From Sthenelais limicola (lineage: Eukaryota; Annelida; Polychaeta; Phyllodocida; Sigalionidae), in the NCBI GenBank assembly GCA_942159475.1, contig OW804096.1:133848941-133912940 (forward strand): 64,000 bases of DNA, in the 5' to 3' direction. A program made the position numbers and the translations under genes. The notes beneath the pieces are model-generated. The model was not told the DNA's origin and did not search any database. It saw nothing but the letters and a program-made list of their open reading frames with translations. How positions within the stretch are numbered: position 1 is the stretch's first letter; each line of letters opens with the position of its first letter. This document shows positions 32,594-44,500 of the stretch, piece by piece.

Positions 32594-33478
32594 AAATGGT
32601 TTGATATAATATCTGATCAATAGTAAAATGCATATAACTACCAAGATACCAGCCAACGATAATCGTTGCGGTTAAAATATATTCACATGTTTCAGTAGAC
32701 TACTGTGCCTAGGAAAATGCTTTAATTACTATGATATTTCAGTTGAACTTGTCTTATATTAATTGCCTATACATTTATTATTTAAAGACTGTGAAACAGA
32801 AAGCCAGGAATGAGTGATAACCATCTGCCTTACCTTACAACTGTCGAGAGCCTTGCTGATGGAAAGTAAACAATCCTATATCTTGAACTCCTGCTTTGTT
32901 TTCGTACCGCATCGGTTTCGTGAGTCACACATATCTTATCCTTTTACTAATTATGTTGTTGTTATGTTGAACTGAGTTCATTTACCCAATGATAATAAGG
33001 AAAGCTAACGAGAATCGTTACAACCTACACTCTAGTGAAACCAATTGTAGATCATTTGATAGCCTTATATGTCTTATAATTGGGATTTCCTGAGGTAACT
33101 TATATCTATGACTCTAAAAATTGAAACAACACGGTTGTACCAATGTTATTTGGATGACTTGACCTTCTACCTACTCACAATTATGAGTTCATCTAATCAA
33201 AACAGTCAACGAGAATCGTTGCATTTGAGGACGGTGTCTGGGTATATCTCTATAACTTTGTAGGTCTGTATGTCGATTGGTACTATATAAATGAATTTCT
33301 AGATAGCCTAACTCTGGCTTACTTTACTCATGATTCTGGGTGATAACTATAGTTGTAAGGAACCTGTAAATGTTGAATTATTTGATTATGATAAAGAAAA
33401 TACTGAATCAAGATAGCCAACGAGAATCGTTGCAATTGAGGAAAGTGTCTATGTATTGACTACAAGTCATATTATAAA
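32594..33478 (+). repeat. LINE B ORF2-ORF3 spacer with degenerate repeats (AACGAGAATCGTT)
   Basis: A partly palindromic motif recurs at about 32653 (AACGATAATCGTT), 33005, 33208 and 33419 (AACGAGAATCGTT). The last three lie about 203 and 211 bases apart inside longer degenerate units (shared GAATCGTTGCA-TTGAGG-GTGTCT). The final copy is about 60 bases before the ORF3 ATG. Possible roles: internal promoter, RNA structure or ORF3 translation signal. Confidence 0.75.
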
Positions 33479-35203
33479 ATGCCTCTACAAACGGTCCATC
33501 TCAAATTACCTGACTGGGATCACCTATCGAATCTCAAAGGTTTAAAGATTGTGTATCTTAATGTTAGATCACTTTTATCCAAAATAGATCAAATTAAACT
33601 AGATATCCTAAGTCATAACTTTGACATCAAAGGTCTCTCGGAAACTTGGATTAAAAGTAATGTTGATCCTTCCTCACTTGAATTTGATAATTATAATTTA
33701 ATACTTAAGAATAGACAAACAAATAAGCATGGAGGAGGACTTGGCTTATACATAAAAGAATTGTATCTATCTGAAGTTAATGGGAACCTTTGTTATAGTG
33801 ATGCAGATCTAGAACTTCTATCGGTCACAATCAAGAAAGATTATATGAAACCAATGTGTATTAACCTTGTATATAGGCCCCCTCAGGGTGATTTGAACTC
33901 GTGTCTAGAAAAGTTTAATAATATCATGACCATCATAGAAGAAAACAAAAAAATAGGATCTGTGGTCTTTATGGGTGACTTTAATATAGATGCTTCGGTA
34001 CCACACAGCCAGGCCTTCAATAAGATAAAAGATTTTACCACTGATTATAACTTAGAATATGAAATGAAATTTACTACTCGATTTGGACTAACAAAAGATA
34101 GTATATTAGATTACTTTCTATTTAAAAGTAATAAGTCGGCGACAGTCGGTACTATTGAGTATAATATCTCTGATCACCAGGGAATATATTTGAAGCTGAA
34201 ACATAAGATCATTAAAGTTCCTAACTCAACTAAGTTTACCAGATCTTTCAAAAACTTTAATCTGGAATCATTCAATGCCCTCTTGGAAGAAGAAAACTGG
34301 GATGAATTATACAAAAAGGAAACGGTAGACTCAGCCTGGAACTTTTTTTACGATATCATACACAAAATTAGTAATAAAGTTGTTCCCTGGAAAATATTAA
34401 ATTCACCCATAAAAGGACCCCAATGGTATTCCAAGGATATATTAGATGCCTGTATTAACAGAAAAAAAATGTATAAAAAAGCCAATATTACCAAAGATGA
34501 CACGGATATACGTGCAGCCAGAAACCAGAGAAATTTTGTAAATACAATGATAAGACAAGCCAAATCTAGGTACTATATAACACTACTTGAAACCCACAAA
34601 AATGATGGAAAGAAATTCTGGAGAGTTATTGATGAGCTCCTATCTAAAAAAGAAAAGGAGATAGTGAATATATGTGATCAAGACGGTAAAATACTATCAA
34701 CAAAGGATTCTGCTAATTATATAAATGAATATTTTTGTTCTATCGGACGTAAGATACAAAATGAAATGCAAGATTTACAAAATGAGATTAAAGTGGAAGA
34801 GATCCAACACACTATGAGCCTTCAGGAAATAAATATTGGAGATCTGCTAAATTTAATAAAAGAAATAAATACTTCAAAATCATCTGGTTGCACCAATATC
34901 AATGTCAGACTATACAAGCAATTTTTTATGGCCTTACCTGAACAATTACTGTATATTATCAATCTATCGTTGAAACAAGGAATCTTCCCCTTATCTTGGA
35001 AGAAGGCAATTGTTAAGCCAATTCCGAAAAAAACAAGAGTGATATATCCAGGTGATTCAAGACCTATAGCTCTAACACATATAGCTGGAAAATTAACAGA
35101 AAAAATTGTTGCTAAGCGAATTTGGGAACATTTAAATGAAAATTGTATATTAACTGAAAACCAATATGGCTTTCGAAAAGAGAGAAGTACACATGAAGCG
35201 CTA
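33479..35203 (+). pseudogene. LINE B ORF3, first part: APE endonuclease and start of RT
   Basis: Endonuclease motifs: VYLNVRSLLSKID, IKGLSETWI, VVFMGDFNIDAS, ISDHQGIYLK (metal-binding Asn, Glu, D-x-N, S-D-H all present). Then a linker (KKFWRVIDELLSK) and the RT opening: WKKAIVKPIPKK, SRPIALTHIAGKLTEKIV, LTENQYGFRKERSTHEAL. At 35204 the Gypsy LTR interrupts. When the frame resumes at about 40384, roughly 75 RT residues, including the first catalytic Asp block, are gone. Confidence 0.93.
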
Positions 35204-35807
35204 TGTAGTGGATATGAGGATCAGCGCAAGTCTAGTATAGCTTGCGGTTGTTTTAACTCTTATATAACCGGGTCGGCCTTCAAGGTCAAGGTTGGAGCTC
35301 CGCTCGCTCAGCCTTTCAAGCCTTTCGGATCTGTTCCGTTTTTACCTTGAATGAAATGTTAAGCTTTACCCTAGTTACAGATTACCTTTCATCTTTCTGC
35401 ATTGACCAGAATACGTACTGTATTGCATAACTGTGATGTATTGTGTATCTCCTGTATCACTTATTCCTGTACGAAGAACATCTTGCCATTTACTTGTACA
35501 CACCTTGTTATTGTACGGATTGTATTTGTGACTATTCCGGAAATCCTTTCCGTCAGATGTCTTGGTTAGCCCGGCTGACCATGTACCTTGTGATTGCACT
35601 GTGGGGGAAATAAAGCTACGGAAACAGAGATCGTTGTCCATGTTTTACTTTCCCTTAGTCGAGAGGAGAATCGAACCTGGGTTGTCTAAGTAATAGCACG
35701 AAGGTTATCGCGGGCTGGATAACTAGTGTCACCATTTACTGATAAACTACCTGTAGGAGAGCCTACAGCCCCGGATTGGTAATCGAGATATCCGGGGGTT
35801 CACTACA
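35204..35807 (+). repeat. Gypsy 5' LTR (604 bp)
   Basis: Starts TGTAGTG and ends CACTACA, a perfect 7-base inverted terminus of the TG...CA type. Contains a TATA-like TTATATAA (about 35259) and AATAAA (about 35610). The putative primer-binding site TGGTGCCGTGCCAG follows from about 35810. Confidence 0.85.
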
Positions 35808-35917
35808 ATTGGTGCCGTGCCAGTTCTCGATCTCAGTGCTTTCAGTCCGTTGGTTGTCCCAAATTTCTTCCTGGAAGAAATTGAGACTGCGGTGGCAGTC
35901 CGTGACGTCTACGAAAG

Positions 35918-37783
35918 ATGTCGTATTCTGATTCTGCGGCGCAGACGGAAGGAGGTTGTTATGGAACGAAATCGAGGAGACAAGATTTCGTGGGTAGAGA
36001 CCCGGGGCCGACAACCCCGAGGAGTCTCCCCGCGGATTTCGAGTCACCTTCCTCTGACCGTGGTGCCAGAGGCGGAGCGAGACCAAAATATTCCGGAGGG
36101 AATTTCGCGCAGTGGAGAGGCCCGCCGAACGACACGGAAGATTCTGACCTTCGTGAGAAATTCCGGCAGTCAATCGCGGAAGAGCTCCAAACCCAAGTCC
36201 GCGAGCTGATGGATGAGAATTTTGAGCTCCGTAAGAGAATAAATACGGAATCCGTGGACAATGGTCCGGACGGGCGTTTGCTTGAAGATCATGTAAAGCC
36301 CTCCCTAGAGACGGGGACCCCGCAGAGACGTGAGATGACAGCTCTGGAGTCGGAGTTGCTTGAGATGATCCAGGGGATTGGGAAGCAGAATCCTACCAGA
36401 GGTCCCGTGACATCCACGTTTATGGACCAAAAACCGGCTAGTGAGCCAACAGCAAATGATCCGTCGATTGTGTCCGATCAGGGCGGAAGAGACCGAGATC
36501 ACCGCGGTGTGACGTTCTCTCGGCATACGATGATGACATCATCTCCGAGGCGAACACGTAAGAAACATGATGACTCTCAGTGGGGAGAACCTGATCGCAA
36601 ACGACAGGGAAATCATGGCAGAGAGCATGGCCGAGGGAATAGTCCTTCTCGTCATATAAGTCCTGCCGGAGGGCATGCGCGTTCGGCGTACGTTACCGCA
36701 TCCCCGTTGTTTCCGCAGAGGCGTTCTCAGGGGGACTCGGACAGTTCTGACGAGGATCGACGACAGAGGTCGCCTTCCCATAGATCCCGTAGAACCAACC
36801 GGTCCCTAGTCCCTGGTCTTGAGTATGACGGACCAGAGGAATCTGATGAGGAGTTCACGTTTGTTCACCGTGAGGAAGTTGAGAATCACCCGCCGAAGGT
36901 CCCGCCGGTGAAGATGTGGGATGGCAAAACCGCGTGGCGGACCTACCTCATGGAGGTAAAGGTGATCGCTGAGTCGCACAATTGGACATCTGCTCAGTTG
37001 CTTTGACAATTGAGGAGCGGCACACGCAAACAGCTGGCAGAAATGGGTGACCTGCCAGTGGACGTCAATCTCCGGCAGTTCGTTGAGCACATGGATGCGA
37101 ACTACGGAGAAAGGTCCAAGTTCCGGTTGCAGGCTGAGTTCTACAACTGTAGACAGACCCCAGGACAAGCCGTTCGCTTGTTCGCCAATGAGGTGGCACG
37201 GAAGGGCCGAAAGTCGTTCGGTCGCATGGACAACACATTGAGAGCTGTGTCCCTGCGCATTTTTTTGCAAGGGGTCACAAACGCTGAGATGTCCGCGTGG
37301 GTGTGTCTAAAGCAACCACGGGACTTGCAAAGCGCTGTAGATTGGGCGGAGGTATGGGAATCTTGTCAATTGGATTCTCGCTCAGTTACGACCATCAATG
37401 CAGCGGAGGCTGCCCTGGTTGTTCCGGAGATCCCTGCACCCAATAGCAGACCTTCGCGAAGAGCATCGCGGAGAGCGATTGTCCAGGCCACAAGTGCAGC
37501 GAGTGCTTCAGATTCGTCAGATGATGGTCTGCAAGCCGCTGTGATCCATGTCTTGCAAACTTGGAAGGGCGGACAGGGACGCAACGGGAGCGGAAGGACT
37601 TCCGGTAGTACTTCTCAGTGGAGAGGGAAATCGGAGAGGCCCCGCGGAAGGTGCTATGCTTGTGGACAGGAAGGGCATTACATCGCCAACTGTCCCAAGA
37701 AAGCAAAGAAGGGAGATTCCGAACTCAAGGCGATTACCGACGGGAAAACCTCTGAGTCGGAAAACTCCAACCGGACCGCATAG
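35918..37783 (+). pseudogene. Gypsy gag, one in-frame UGA
   Basis: Opens MSYSDSAAQ and stays in one frame to 37783 except for a single UGA at 37004-37006, which looks like a CGA-to-TGA change. The first part is Arg/Ser/Asp-rich and disordered. The second part is the capsid-like region (VDLRQ-type helices, RKSFGRMDNTLRAV, FLQGVTNAEM) ending in a zinc knuckle CYACGQEGHYIANC (C-x2-C-x4-H-x4-C). The stop lies between the disordered part and the capsid, so full Gag cannot be made from this copy without readthrough. Confidence 0.88.
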
Positions 37784-40392
37784 AGCGCGAAGTGCGATCC
37801 GGGGAGTCGTTGGCGCTCCGCAGTACTACAATTCGTGTGGTATCTGCACAACACGCGGAAGATGGGAGTGAGGCTCTGACGCCCGTGTGTAGGGAAGCGG
37901 GTAGAGTAATACAAGATAGCTGCCCGTTACCGAAAACGGATACTAGTTGGTCGTCCGATGAGACTACTCATCCAGGGATCGGAGTTGATCCAGTGGATAG
38001 TTTTGCAGATAGCGATCCTGACGTGCTATGGGGTCGTGCAGAACTCCGAGCTGTTGTCGGTCAAGTGTTAGTCGTGGAGGCAGGTCCCGACAACCTTGCC
38101 GTCGTTCAGCAGGTTTCCGGTGATGAGCAGAGAACGCTGAAGATCCGTGATGCATGCATTGCGGAGAGATGGTATGCGACTGTATCTGTGAACGGAGATA
38201 TCGGTGAATTTCTGTGGGACCAAGGTGCGACGACTAGCCTTGTGACAAAGAGATTCTACGATTCCCTGCATCAACAGCCGCCGATGGCTCCGTCCCGGCT
38301 GGCGTGCATGATGGGAGGTGGTTCGCAGATAACTGTTCACGGATGTGCCTTGATTCCCGTGACGTTAGGGAAACGGACGTATATGATTACGTGTCTGGTA
38401 GTAACAGGTCTTGCCGGCCCCGAATCCGGGATCCTAGCTCAGGATTTTGCTTTGTTGCACTCATGTAATATATACTGTTCAGGGAAGCTTGTGTTGAGCA
38501 ATGGCGCTGATGCTGTGAAAATGCACCATTGGCGCGGATCTCGACCGTTGCGGATGAGTCCCTCTGTGAAAACGATCGAAGCTAAGGAGACTGAGGATGG
38601 GTATGAAGTAACACTCCGGGAAGCGGTGGTTATCCTTCCTCGATCAGTCACACTTGCTAAGATTGACGTTCGCAGGTGCTCTGACACATCAACAGGGTTG
38701 ATGTTCGAGCCCGATCAGAGACTGCTGAAGGAATATTCACTGGGATGCCTTAACACTTATGTGACGGCGGATGAAAAAGCAGTGATAGCCTTCAGTAATC
38801 CGTCCGGAGAGTCCCTACGTCTAGAGACTGATGTGGTGGTCGGAAAAGTGAGTGAGGTGACGCTGCAATCGTCCCCTGCCACTTGTCCGGAGGGGGTAGA
38901 TCCGGGGATTAGAAGAGCTATCATTAACTCGATACAGATGGTGGAGTTGCCGTCCGTAGTCGATGATGACCTGATTGCCCCTGACATTCCGGTGCCACCG
39001 AGTACGGAATGCCCGCTAGCGAAACTAGTGAGAGAGACGCACTTGACTGATCAGAGTGAAAAGTTGCAAGTTGCGGAGCTCCTGACTGAGTTCCGTGAGT
39101 GTTTCGCGTTACCTGGCGATGAGCCGGGCCACACTCACGTTGTCAGACATGTGATTGACACTGGTAATTCCAGACCTATAAAACTCTGCTATAGGCGGAT
39201 TCCAGTGGCCAAGCGTGACCTAGCGGAGGCTGAGATCTGGCGGATGTACGAGCAGGGACGCATAGAGCATTCTAACAGTCCATGGGGAGCATCCATCGTG
39301 ATGGTTGGTAAAAGGGATGGCTCACAGCGTTTCTGTGTCGATTACCGCCAGTTAAATTCCGTGACTGTGAAGGATAGCTTCCCACTCCCTCGTATTGACG
39401 AATGTGTCGAGGCGTTAGGCGGAAACCAGTGGTTCTGCACCCTCGACCTGGAGTGTGGGTATTGGCAGATCGCGATGGACGAAGAGAGCAAGCAGAAAAC
39501 TGCTTTCCTGTCTAGCACAGGGCTGTTCCAATTCAAAGTAATGAGCTTTGGATTGTGCAACGCCCCTGCCACTTTTCAACGTATGATGGATCGTATGCTA
39601 GGCGATCTCCGTTGGAAAGCGTGTCTGGTATATCTGGACGATGTAGTAGTATTTGGGGAAGCCTTTGCGGAGTGCCTCCTAAATCTACGCCAAGTGCTCG
39701 AGAAGATCCGGGAGTTCGGATTGAAATTGAAACCCAAGAAATGCGAACTATTCCGCAGAGAAGTGGAATACTTGGGTCGGATTGTGTCACACAAAGGCAT
39801 CTGTGCAGACCCAAAGAAAGTACAGAAAGTCTGCGAGTGGCCAATTCCGAAAAATGCTAAGGAGATTCGGCAGTTTTTGGGATTCGCATCCTACTACCGT
39901 GAGTTCCAGCCGAACTTTTCGATAGTTGCCGCTCCTTTGCAAGAAGTTGTGAACTCCGCCGGGAGGGAGAAGAGATATTCTAAGCCCATAGAATGGTCTC
40001 CGGAATGTGATGTGGCCTTCCAGGGCATAAAAGAGTTGCTAACCTCTGCTCCGGTGCTGGGATATCCCCAAAAGGAAGGGAAATTCATCCTAGACACGGA
40101 TGCTAGCGGGTTCGGCATGGCGGGTGTGCTTTCGCAGATACAAGATGAGAAGGAGGTAGTCCTTGGGTATGCCAGCAACAGCTTGGATAAAGCCCAACGG
40201 AATTACTGCGCCACGAAGAGAGAGCTCTTAGCAGTACTAACCTACCTGAAGAAGTTCCGGCATTACTTGTTAGGAAACCGAAACTTCATTGTGCGAACTG
40301 ACCACGCCTCCCTGCGTTGGCTATTGAACTTTAAAGATCCGACGGACATGCTTGCACGCTGGTTGACTCAGATGCAACAGTCATGTAGTTGA
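37756..40392 (+). pseudogene. Gypsy pol: protease - RT - RNase H (truncated)
   Basis: In the -1 frame relative to gag, with the open frame overlapping gag by about 27 bases, so a -1 ribosomal frameshift is likely. Protease: FLWDQGATTSLV (Asp active site, D-Q-G-A). RT: FCVDYRQLN, WFCTLDLECGYWQI, FGLCNAPATFQRMM, CLVYLDDVVVFG (catalytic YLDD). RNase H: FILDTDASGFGMAGVLSQ, TKRELLAVL, IVRTDHASLRWL. The frame ends just after the RNase H region (TQMQQ), at the deletion; integrase is gone. Confidence 0.95.
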
Positions 40393-41302
40393 ATGTGGTG
40401 TGCCCCAAGGGTCAATCTTGGGGCCAATCATGTACCTTATTTTCTGTAACGACATCAAAAACCTTGAACTTGAGTCCAAATATATTCTCTATGCGGACGA
40501 CACGGTGTTATACTACTCAGGCAGTTGTTTAAAAGATCTAGAGAAAAAAATGAATCAGGACCTAGACACATTTTTTAAATGGTCAAGGAGAAATAAGATT
40601 TTAATCAACTTATCAAAAACCAAACTGATGTTATTCGGGGAGAAGAAAAGATATGATAGCCTAGTAAATATAAACATTAATGATGTCAAAATTGATCAAG
40701 TTGATAACTATGTTTATCTTGGGATCACTATTGATCGCCACCTAGAGTTTAGAAACCAAAATGATATCATGATAAAATCACTTCAATACAGGATTTACCA
40801 ACTGTCATTAATTAGGAAAAATATGACCCAAAAAAGTGCAATACAATTAGTTAAGGCAAATATACTGTCGATCATTGATTATTCTCTTCCCTACCTGAGT
40901 GGTTCACCAATGAAAGCCCTAGATAAAATTCAAAAAATACAGAATAAAGCCTTAAGAATAGCCCTTAACTGCCCACCATTAACATCAACGAATCTTATTC
41001 ACCAACAAACCAATACTATGAGAATTGCTGAGCGGATATCTTTTCTTCTGTCCAAGATGGGATATATTAAAAGAACAAAACTCCAGAATAATGGTACTAT
41101 ACCGGTCGTTGTAAGAGCAACCAGATTATACGATGCCCCAATCCTCCCTATTTTCAGACCCATAAAAGAAAAAAATAGATCATCCCTCCATTACCAAGTA
41201 GCTAACACCTGGAACAATTTACCAATTAATATTAGAAACATACAAGATAAAGAACACTTTAAAAATGAAATCAAAAGATACCACCTACAAAAAATCCAGT
41301 AA
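40384..41302 (+). pseudogene. LINE B ORF3, second part: RT catalytic core and thumb
   Basis: Resumes with VVECGVPQGSILGPIMYLIF, then YADD at 40490-40501 (ILYADDTVLYYSG), KTKLMLFGEKK, DNYVYLGITIDRHLEF, and the C-terminal region (NILSIIDYSLPYLSG, QNKALRIALNCPP, FRPIKEKNRSSLHYQVANTWNNLP). The ORF ends at 41302. All motifs look undamaged, so before the Gypsy event this RT was probably functional. Confidence 0.95.
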
Positions 41303-41686
41303 AATCTGATTGCTCGGTCTCTCACATGTGTCCGTTTAGCCTCAGAAATATAATGTTACAAGAGTAAGGAAACAATTCTTTTTCATTTTTCTTTTTTTCA
41401 TTTATCATTATTTCTAAAATTCATTTTTTCTTCTTACTGTTTAATATGCGAAATACTGCTCTGAGACCTTTTATTGGTCTATATCAGTTCTATAATCTTC
41501 AATCTCTGTCGCCAGAATCTGTTCTTTTTCTTAAAATTTTTTAATCATCACTAATTATGTGTTATACTGCCATAGTACAATGCAGATTGCTTTGAAAAAC
41601 GCCTAAATTAATTTTGAGGCGATATGTACATCTGCAAATTTTTCTGTTAACGTGAAAATAAAATTCTTAAAAAAAAAAAAAAAAAA
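41303..41686 (+). other. LINE B 3' UTR and poly(A) tail
   Basis: AT-rich 3' UTR with AATAAAA at about 41656, ending in 18 A (41669-41686). A true poly(A) 3' end, unlike the short microsatellite tails of most CR1/L2 elements. Confidence 0.85.
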
Positions 41687-42457
41687 TATTTGAAACCAGA
41701 GAAAAGGTTGTCATTAGTTCATTTCTTTAAATTTGAATAGCCTCCCTGAATATGGACATCGATATAAATCCAAATCTACACAACTATCTACTCTATCAAT
41801 TTGTTATTCTAATCTATCTCTAATCTAGTTGATCTATTCCATCCTTATTAGACTTTAATAATACACTAGAACGATCATCTTTAAAATATATATATGAAAT
41901 AAAAATCAAAGCATTTGTAAGCCCTTACATTCAGGATTATTTTGTATTAATAAAGATAACTGTCAATTTCGATATGTTATTATCGGGCAAGAAGGAAAGA
42001 CAAGAAAATAGTGAAATTATGAATATGGTGAATTCCCACATCTTCAGAATGCAGCGGGTAGAATGGGCCGGGGAGAATGTTGGGGGGGGGGGGAAATGTT
42101 GAGGGGAAGAGGGAGAATGTTGAGGGGAGGCGGAGAATGTTGGTGGTGGAAACACCAGACACCCTCTGCGTACTGATCCGCATTCAACATATTCTTGAAA
42201 TGTATGAATTCATCAAGAAAAAGTCTTAAAACCAAGTTTCCCAGAACTTGTATTGTCCTGTTCAACTACACCCATAATTGTGTACACATGCTTCTCATCT
42301 CACTTTCAGAGATAAGTCACCCAAGTGCTCAAATCATAAATATATAAGGGCAGGTACCAAAAACATTAATTACTGGAAAAGAAATTTGCAGAATTGCATC
42401 TTGCATGAACATCATGACCTTGCATAGCCTAAAAGATAACTTTTGATTTCTTTGAAG
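41687..42457. other. Intron DNA with a G-rich minisatellite
   Basis: At about 42068-42145 the unit GGAGAATGTTG-GGGG recurs about five times. The rest has no supported feature. Confidence 0.6.
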
Positions 42458-42631
42458 GTTTAACAAATGGCATCCGAGTAGAGACGAATGGCCAAAGTCG
42501 CACCCTTGTTCGAGAAGTGGACCTCACTGGAACAACTCAATTGATTTTCCAAGTGCAGAGTTATAAGGAAGCTCATTTGTTTCTTTCTGGGAATACAGTC
42601 GCTGGTGGAGATGTCTACTGGTTCATCATAG
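42458..42631 (+). CDS. Methyltransf_FA/PAN protein, exon with first half of Methyltransf_FA domain
   Basis: 57 codons between acceptor TTTGAAG and donor GTAGGT, phase 1 at both ends. Reads TTQLIFQVQSYKEAHLFLSG then DVYWFIIGG at the junction. This is the N-terminal half of the Methyltransf_FA (farnesoic acid O-methyltransferase-like, DUF3421-type) domain, with the typical F-x-V-x-A-x-x-D/E-A-H-L pattern. Confidence 0.85.
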
Positions 42632-42657
42632 GTAGGTCCAGTCCCAAGTCCCATGTA

Positions 42658-43287
42658 TCTAATATATAAAGCTCGAGAAGGGTTTTTTTGTCAGGCACGT
42701 TCTGGGAATCTGTAATCTCCACAGCTGTTTTTTTGTCTGTACAGGTCCGTCGACCCTGTCTGGAGGACGTAATATGTGGTTTGTGAAGATATTTTGGGTG
42801 AAAATGTGATTTTGAAGCCTATTTCAAATTGGTATCTCCACACTCTATTTATAGCCTGGGAAAGCCCATGTGAGATACAACATCGTTTCCCACAAGCTAC
42901 TATGTCACTTACAGGTGAACCTGACTACATGCAGAGGTGTAGCAGAGTGAAAAAGAGGGGAGGGAGAGGGTGGGGGTATTGAAGACGGGGAGGGGAGGGA
43001 GAGGGTGTAGGAGGGGGAGAGTGAAGAAAAGAGAGGGTGGGGGAACAGGAGAGGGGGGCGGGACAGAAGAGGGGGAGGGAAAAGAGGAGAGAGAGATGAT
43101 GTAGGGGAAGGGAGAGAGGGGAGGGAGAGAAAGCAGGGAGGGGGAGCATGAGGAATAGGGGAGGGAGAGGCGGGAATTGGAGACGGGGTTGGGACAGAGA
43201 AATATGTATGAGAGACAGAGAAGAGGGGAGAGAAAAGAGGCAGAGGGGGAGAGAGGGGGACTGTCCAGAGGATGGGTACTTTGCTAG
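42658..43287 (+). mobile_element. Helitron-like non-autonomous element, second copy
   Basis: Starts TCTAATATATAAAGC after an A and ends GGGTACTTTGCTAG before a T: 5' TC, 3' CTAG, A/T target, no duplication. Shares about 150 bases around 42770-42920 with 470-620 of the first copy (TATGTGGTTTGTGAAG, CTATTTATAGCCTGGGAAAG) and the same G/A-rich 3' half. It sits just inside the intron after the preceding exon. Confidence 0.82.
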
Positions 43288-43289
43288 TA

Positions 43290-44217
43290 TAACATAAGAA
43301 TTGATGATGTAAAGTTTGTTTATAATTGGGACCACTGGACCTACTACTAGCCAAGAATTCACTTAGGCCAGTGTGTTGATATCAGTGCATGGGTTTGGTC
43401 CATACTCAAGAAGATAAAAGATGATTTGAAGATGATAAAAAAGCAACTACCAATTCATTATCAGTTGTCTTTATAGCTGAAACTTTCACCTGAAGATTAA
43501 TTATCAAACTAGGTACTAAATGGTAGAGGTATTTTACCTGCTAACCCGAAGATATCATAATATAATATGTGTAGAATTTCAGCTCATCACCCTAAACCCA
43601 TGATTTATATGTGTCACTGTCAAAAGTCTAGTTTATATATACTGGGATTGTAGTACGTTTCACAATGTATCTTCTTCATGATGTATCAGCTGGTACAATT
43701 ATTATTATTAGCACGGATAGATATTATTAGATTATTAGCAGAGGACTCGGCATATCATTTAAGAAACTGGTTTGCAAATGATAAAAAATTGAAATGCTAT
43801 GCACTTGTCATGATAGTTGTTTGGTACTCCCTTAAAGACAAACAACATCATTCACAATGCAAACCTAGTGCACTAATGCACTAGTGGTATAGGGAGTAGA
43901 TACATATAGGAAGAAGGAAGAAGAATTTAGAGACACAATTATTGTAGGTTAGCTTTATTATGCATTTATGACGGAAAGTTCTGATGACTGATGTGCCCCT
44001 CCATAATATTTGTGTGTTTGTCGAGAGTATGATGAATGAACCCACATGAAACTAAAATAGGAAGACACCCCTAATAAATAGTTGTCTGTTTCAAAGGACC
44101 ACACTTCTCTTAATAGTTAATATTACTCAATAGCTTACCTTTGATGAAGAAACAAACTATCATGCCTGCAAGAAAAGTCAAGCTCTAATAAGAAGCTCTA
44201 TAATAAAACTACCATCC
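43290..44217. other. Intron DNA without a recognised feature
   Basis: AT-rich; no exon or repeat end supported. Confidence 0.5.
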
Positions 44218-44265
44218 TCCTGATAAAGGGCCACATATGCCCGAAAGCTTGAGAAACTTATAAAA
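44215..44265 (+). mobile_element. Penelope-like remnant with hammerhead-like core
   Basis: CCTGATAAAGGGC, a seven-base loop CACATAT, then GCCCGAAAGC: the order CUGAUNA - stem II (GGGC/GCCC) - GAAA of a hammerhead motif, as known in Penelope-like termini. There is one change in the CUGAUGA core (G to A). No RT ORF is nearby. Confidence 0.4.
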
Positions 44266-44500
44266 TCAACACCAACTTTATTATCTTCATCATAAGTTAC
44301 ATCTATTAAAATTACTTCGGCCAACCCGATATGAAGCGAGCCCCTTCCCCTTCGTCTATAATAAAACTGAAAGTCAGGCTACTTATGCCAATGATTTCTT
44401 TCTTGTTTTAAGAATAATTTAAAGAGGGCTTGAAATTAGATGAACTTATTGACAGTAAATATAAACATATCAATTTAATATTATATTTTGGCCCATGCAG

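Larger units (their letters stand above)
35204..40383 (+). mobile_element. Nested Ty3/Gypsy LTR retrotransposon, 3' half deleted
   Basis: 5' LTR, gag and pol through RNase H are present; integrase and 3' LTR are absent. The element interrupts LINE B ORF3 in the same orientation. Because LINE sequence resumes about 75 codons further on, one deletion probably removed the Gypsy 3' half and adjoining LINE sequence together. A short similarity (ATGTAGT) exists at the two junctions. Its GC content is visibly higher than the surrounding DNA. Confidence 0.9.
29691..41686 (+). mobile_element. LINE B: three-ORF non-LTR retrotransposon with NADAR and SGNH, interrupted by Gypsy
   Basis: Order: 5' UTR (about 29691-29924), ORF1 with coiled coil, RRM-like and NADAR (29925-31889), ORF2 SGNH hydrolase (31973-32593), an 885-bp spacer with repeated motifs, ORF3 endonuclease-RT (33479 onward), 3' UTR and an A18 tail (41669-41686). 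ORF1 and ORF2 are intact; ORF3 is broken by a Gypsy insertion plus a deletion. Intact ORFs and a clean poly(A) suggest fairly recent insertion. No clear target-site duplication was found by eye. Confidence 0.88.

Noticed and set aside
35375..35641. 88-codon ORF on the minus strand
   Set aside because: Antisense within the Gypsy LTR, which has the boundary features of non-coding regulatory sequence.
36305..40178. Numerous minus-strand and alternate-frame ORFs across the Gypsy region
   Set aside because: Shadows of gag and pol in GC-richer sequence.
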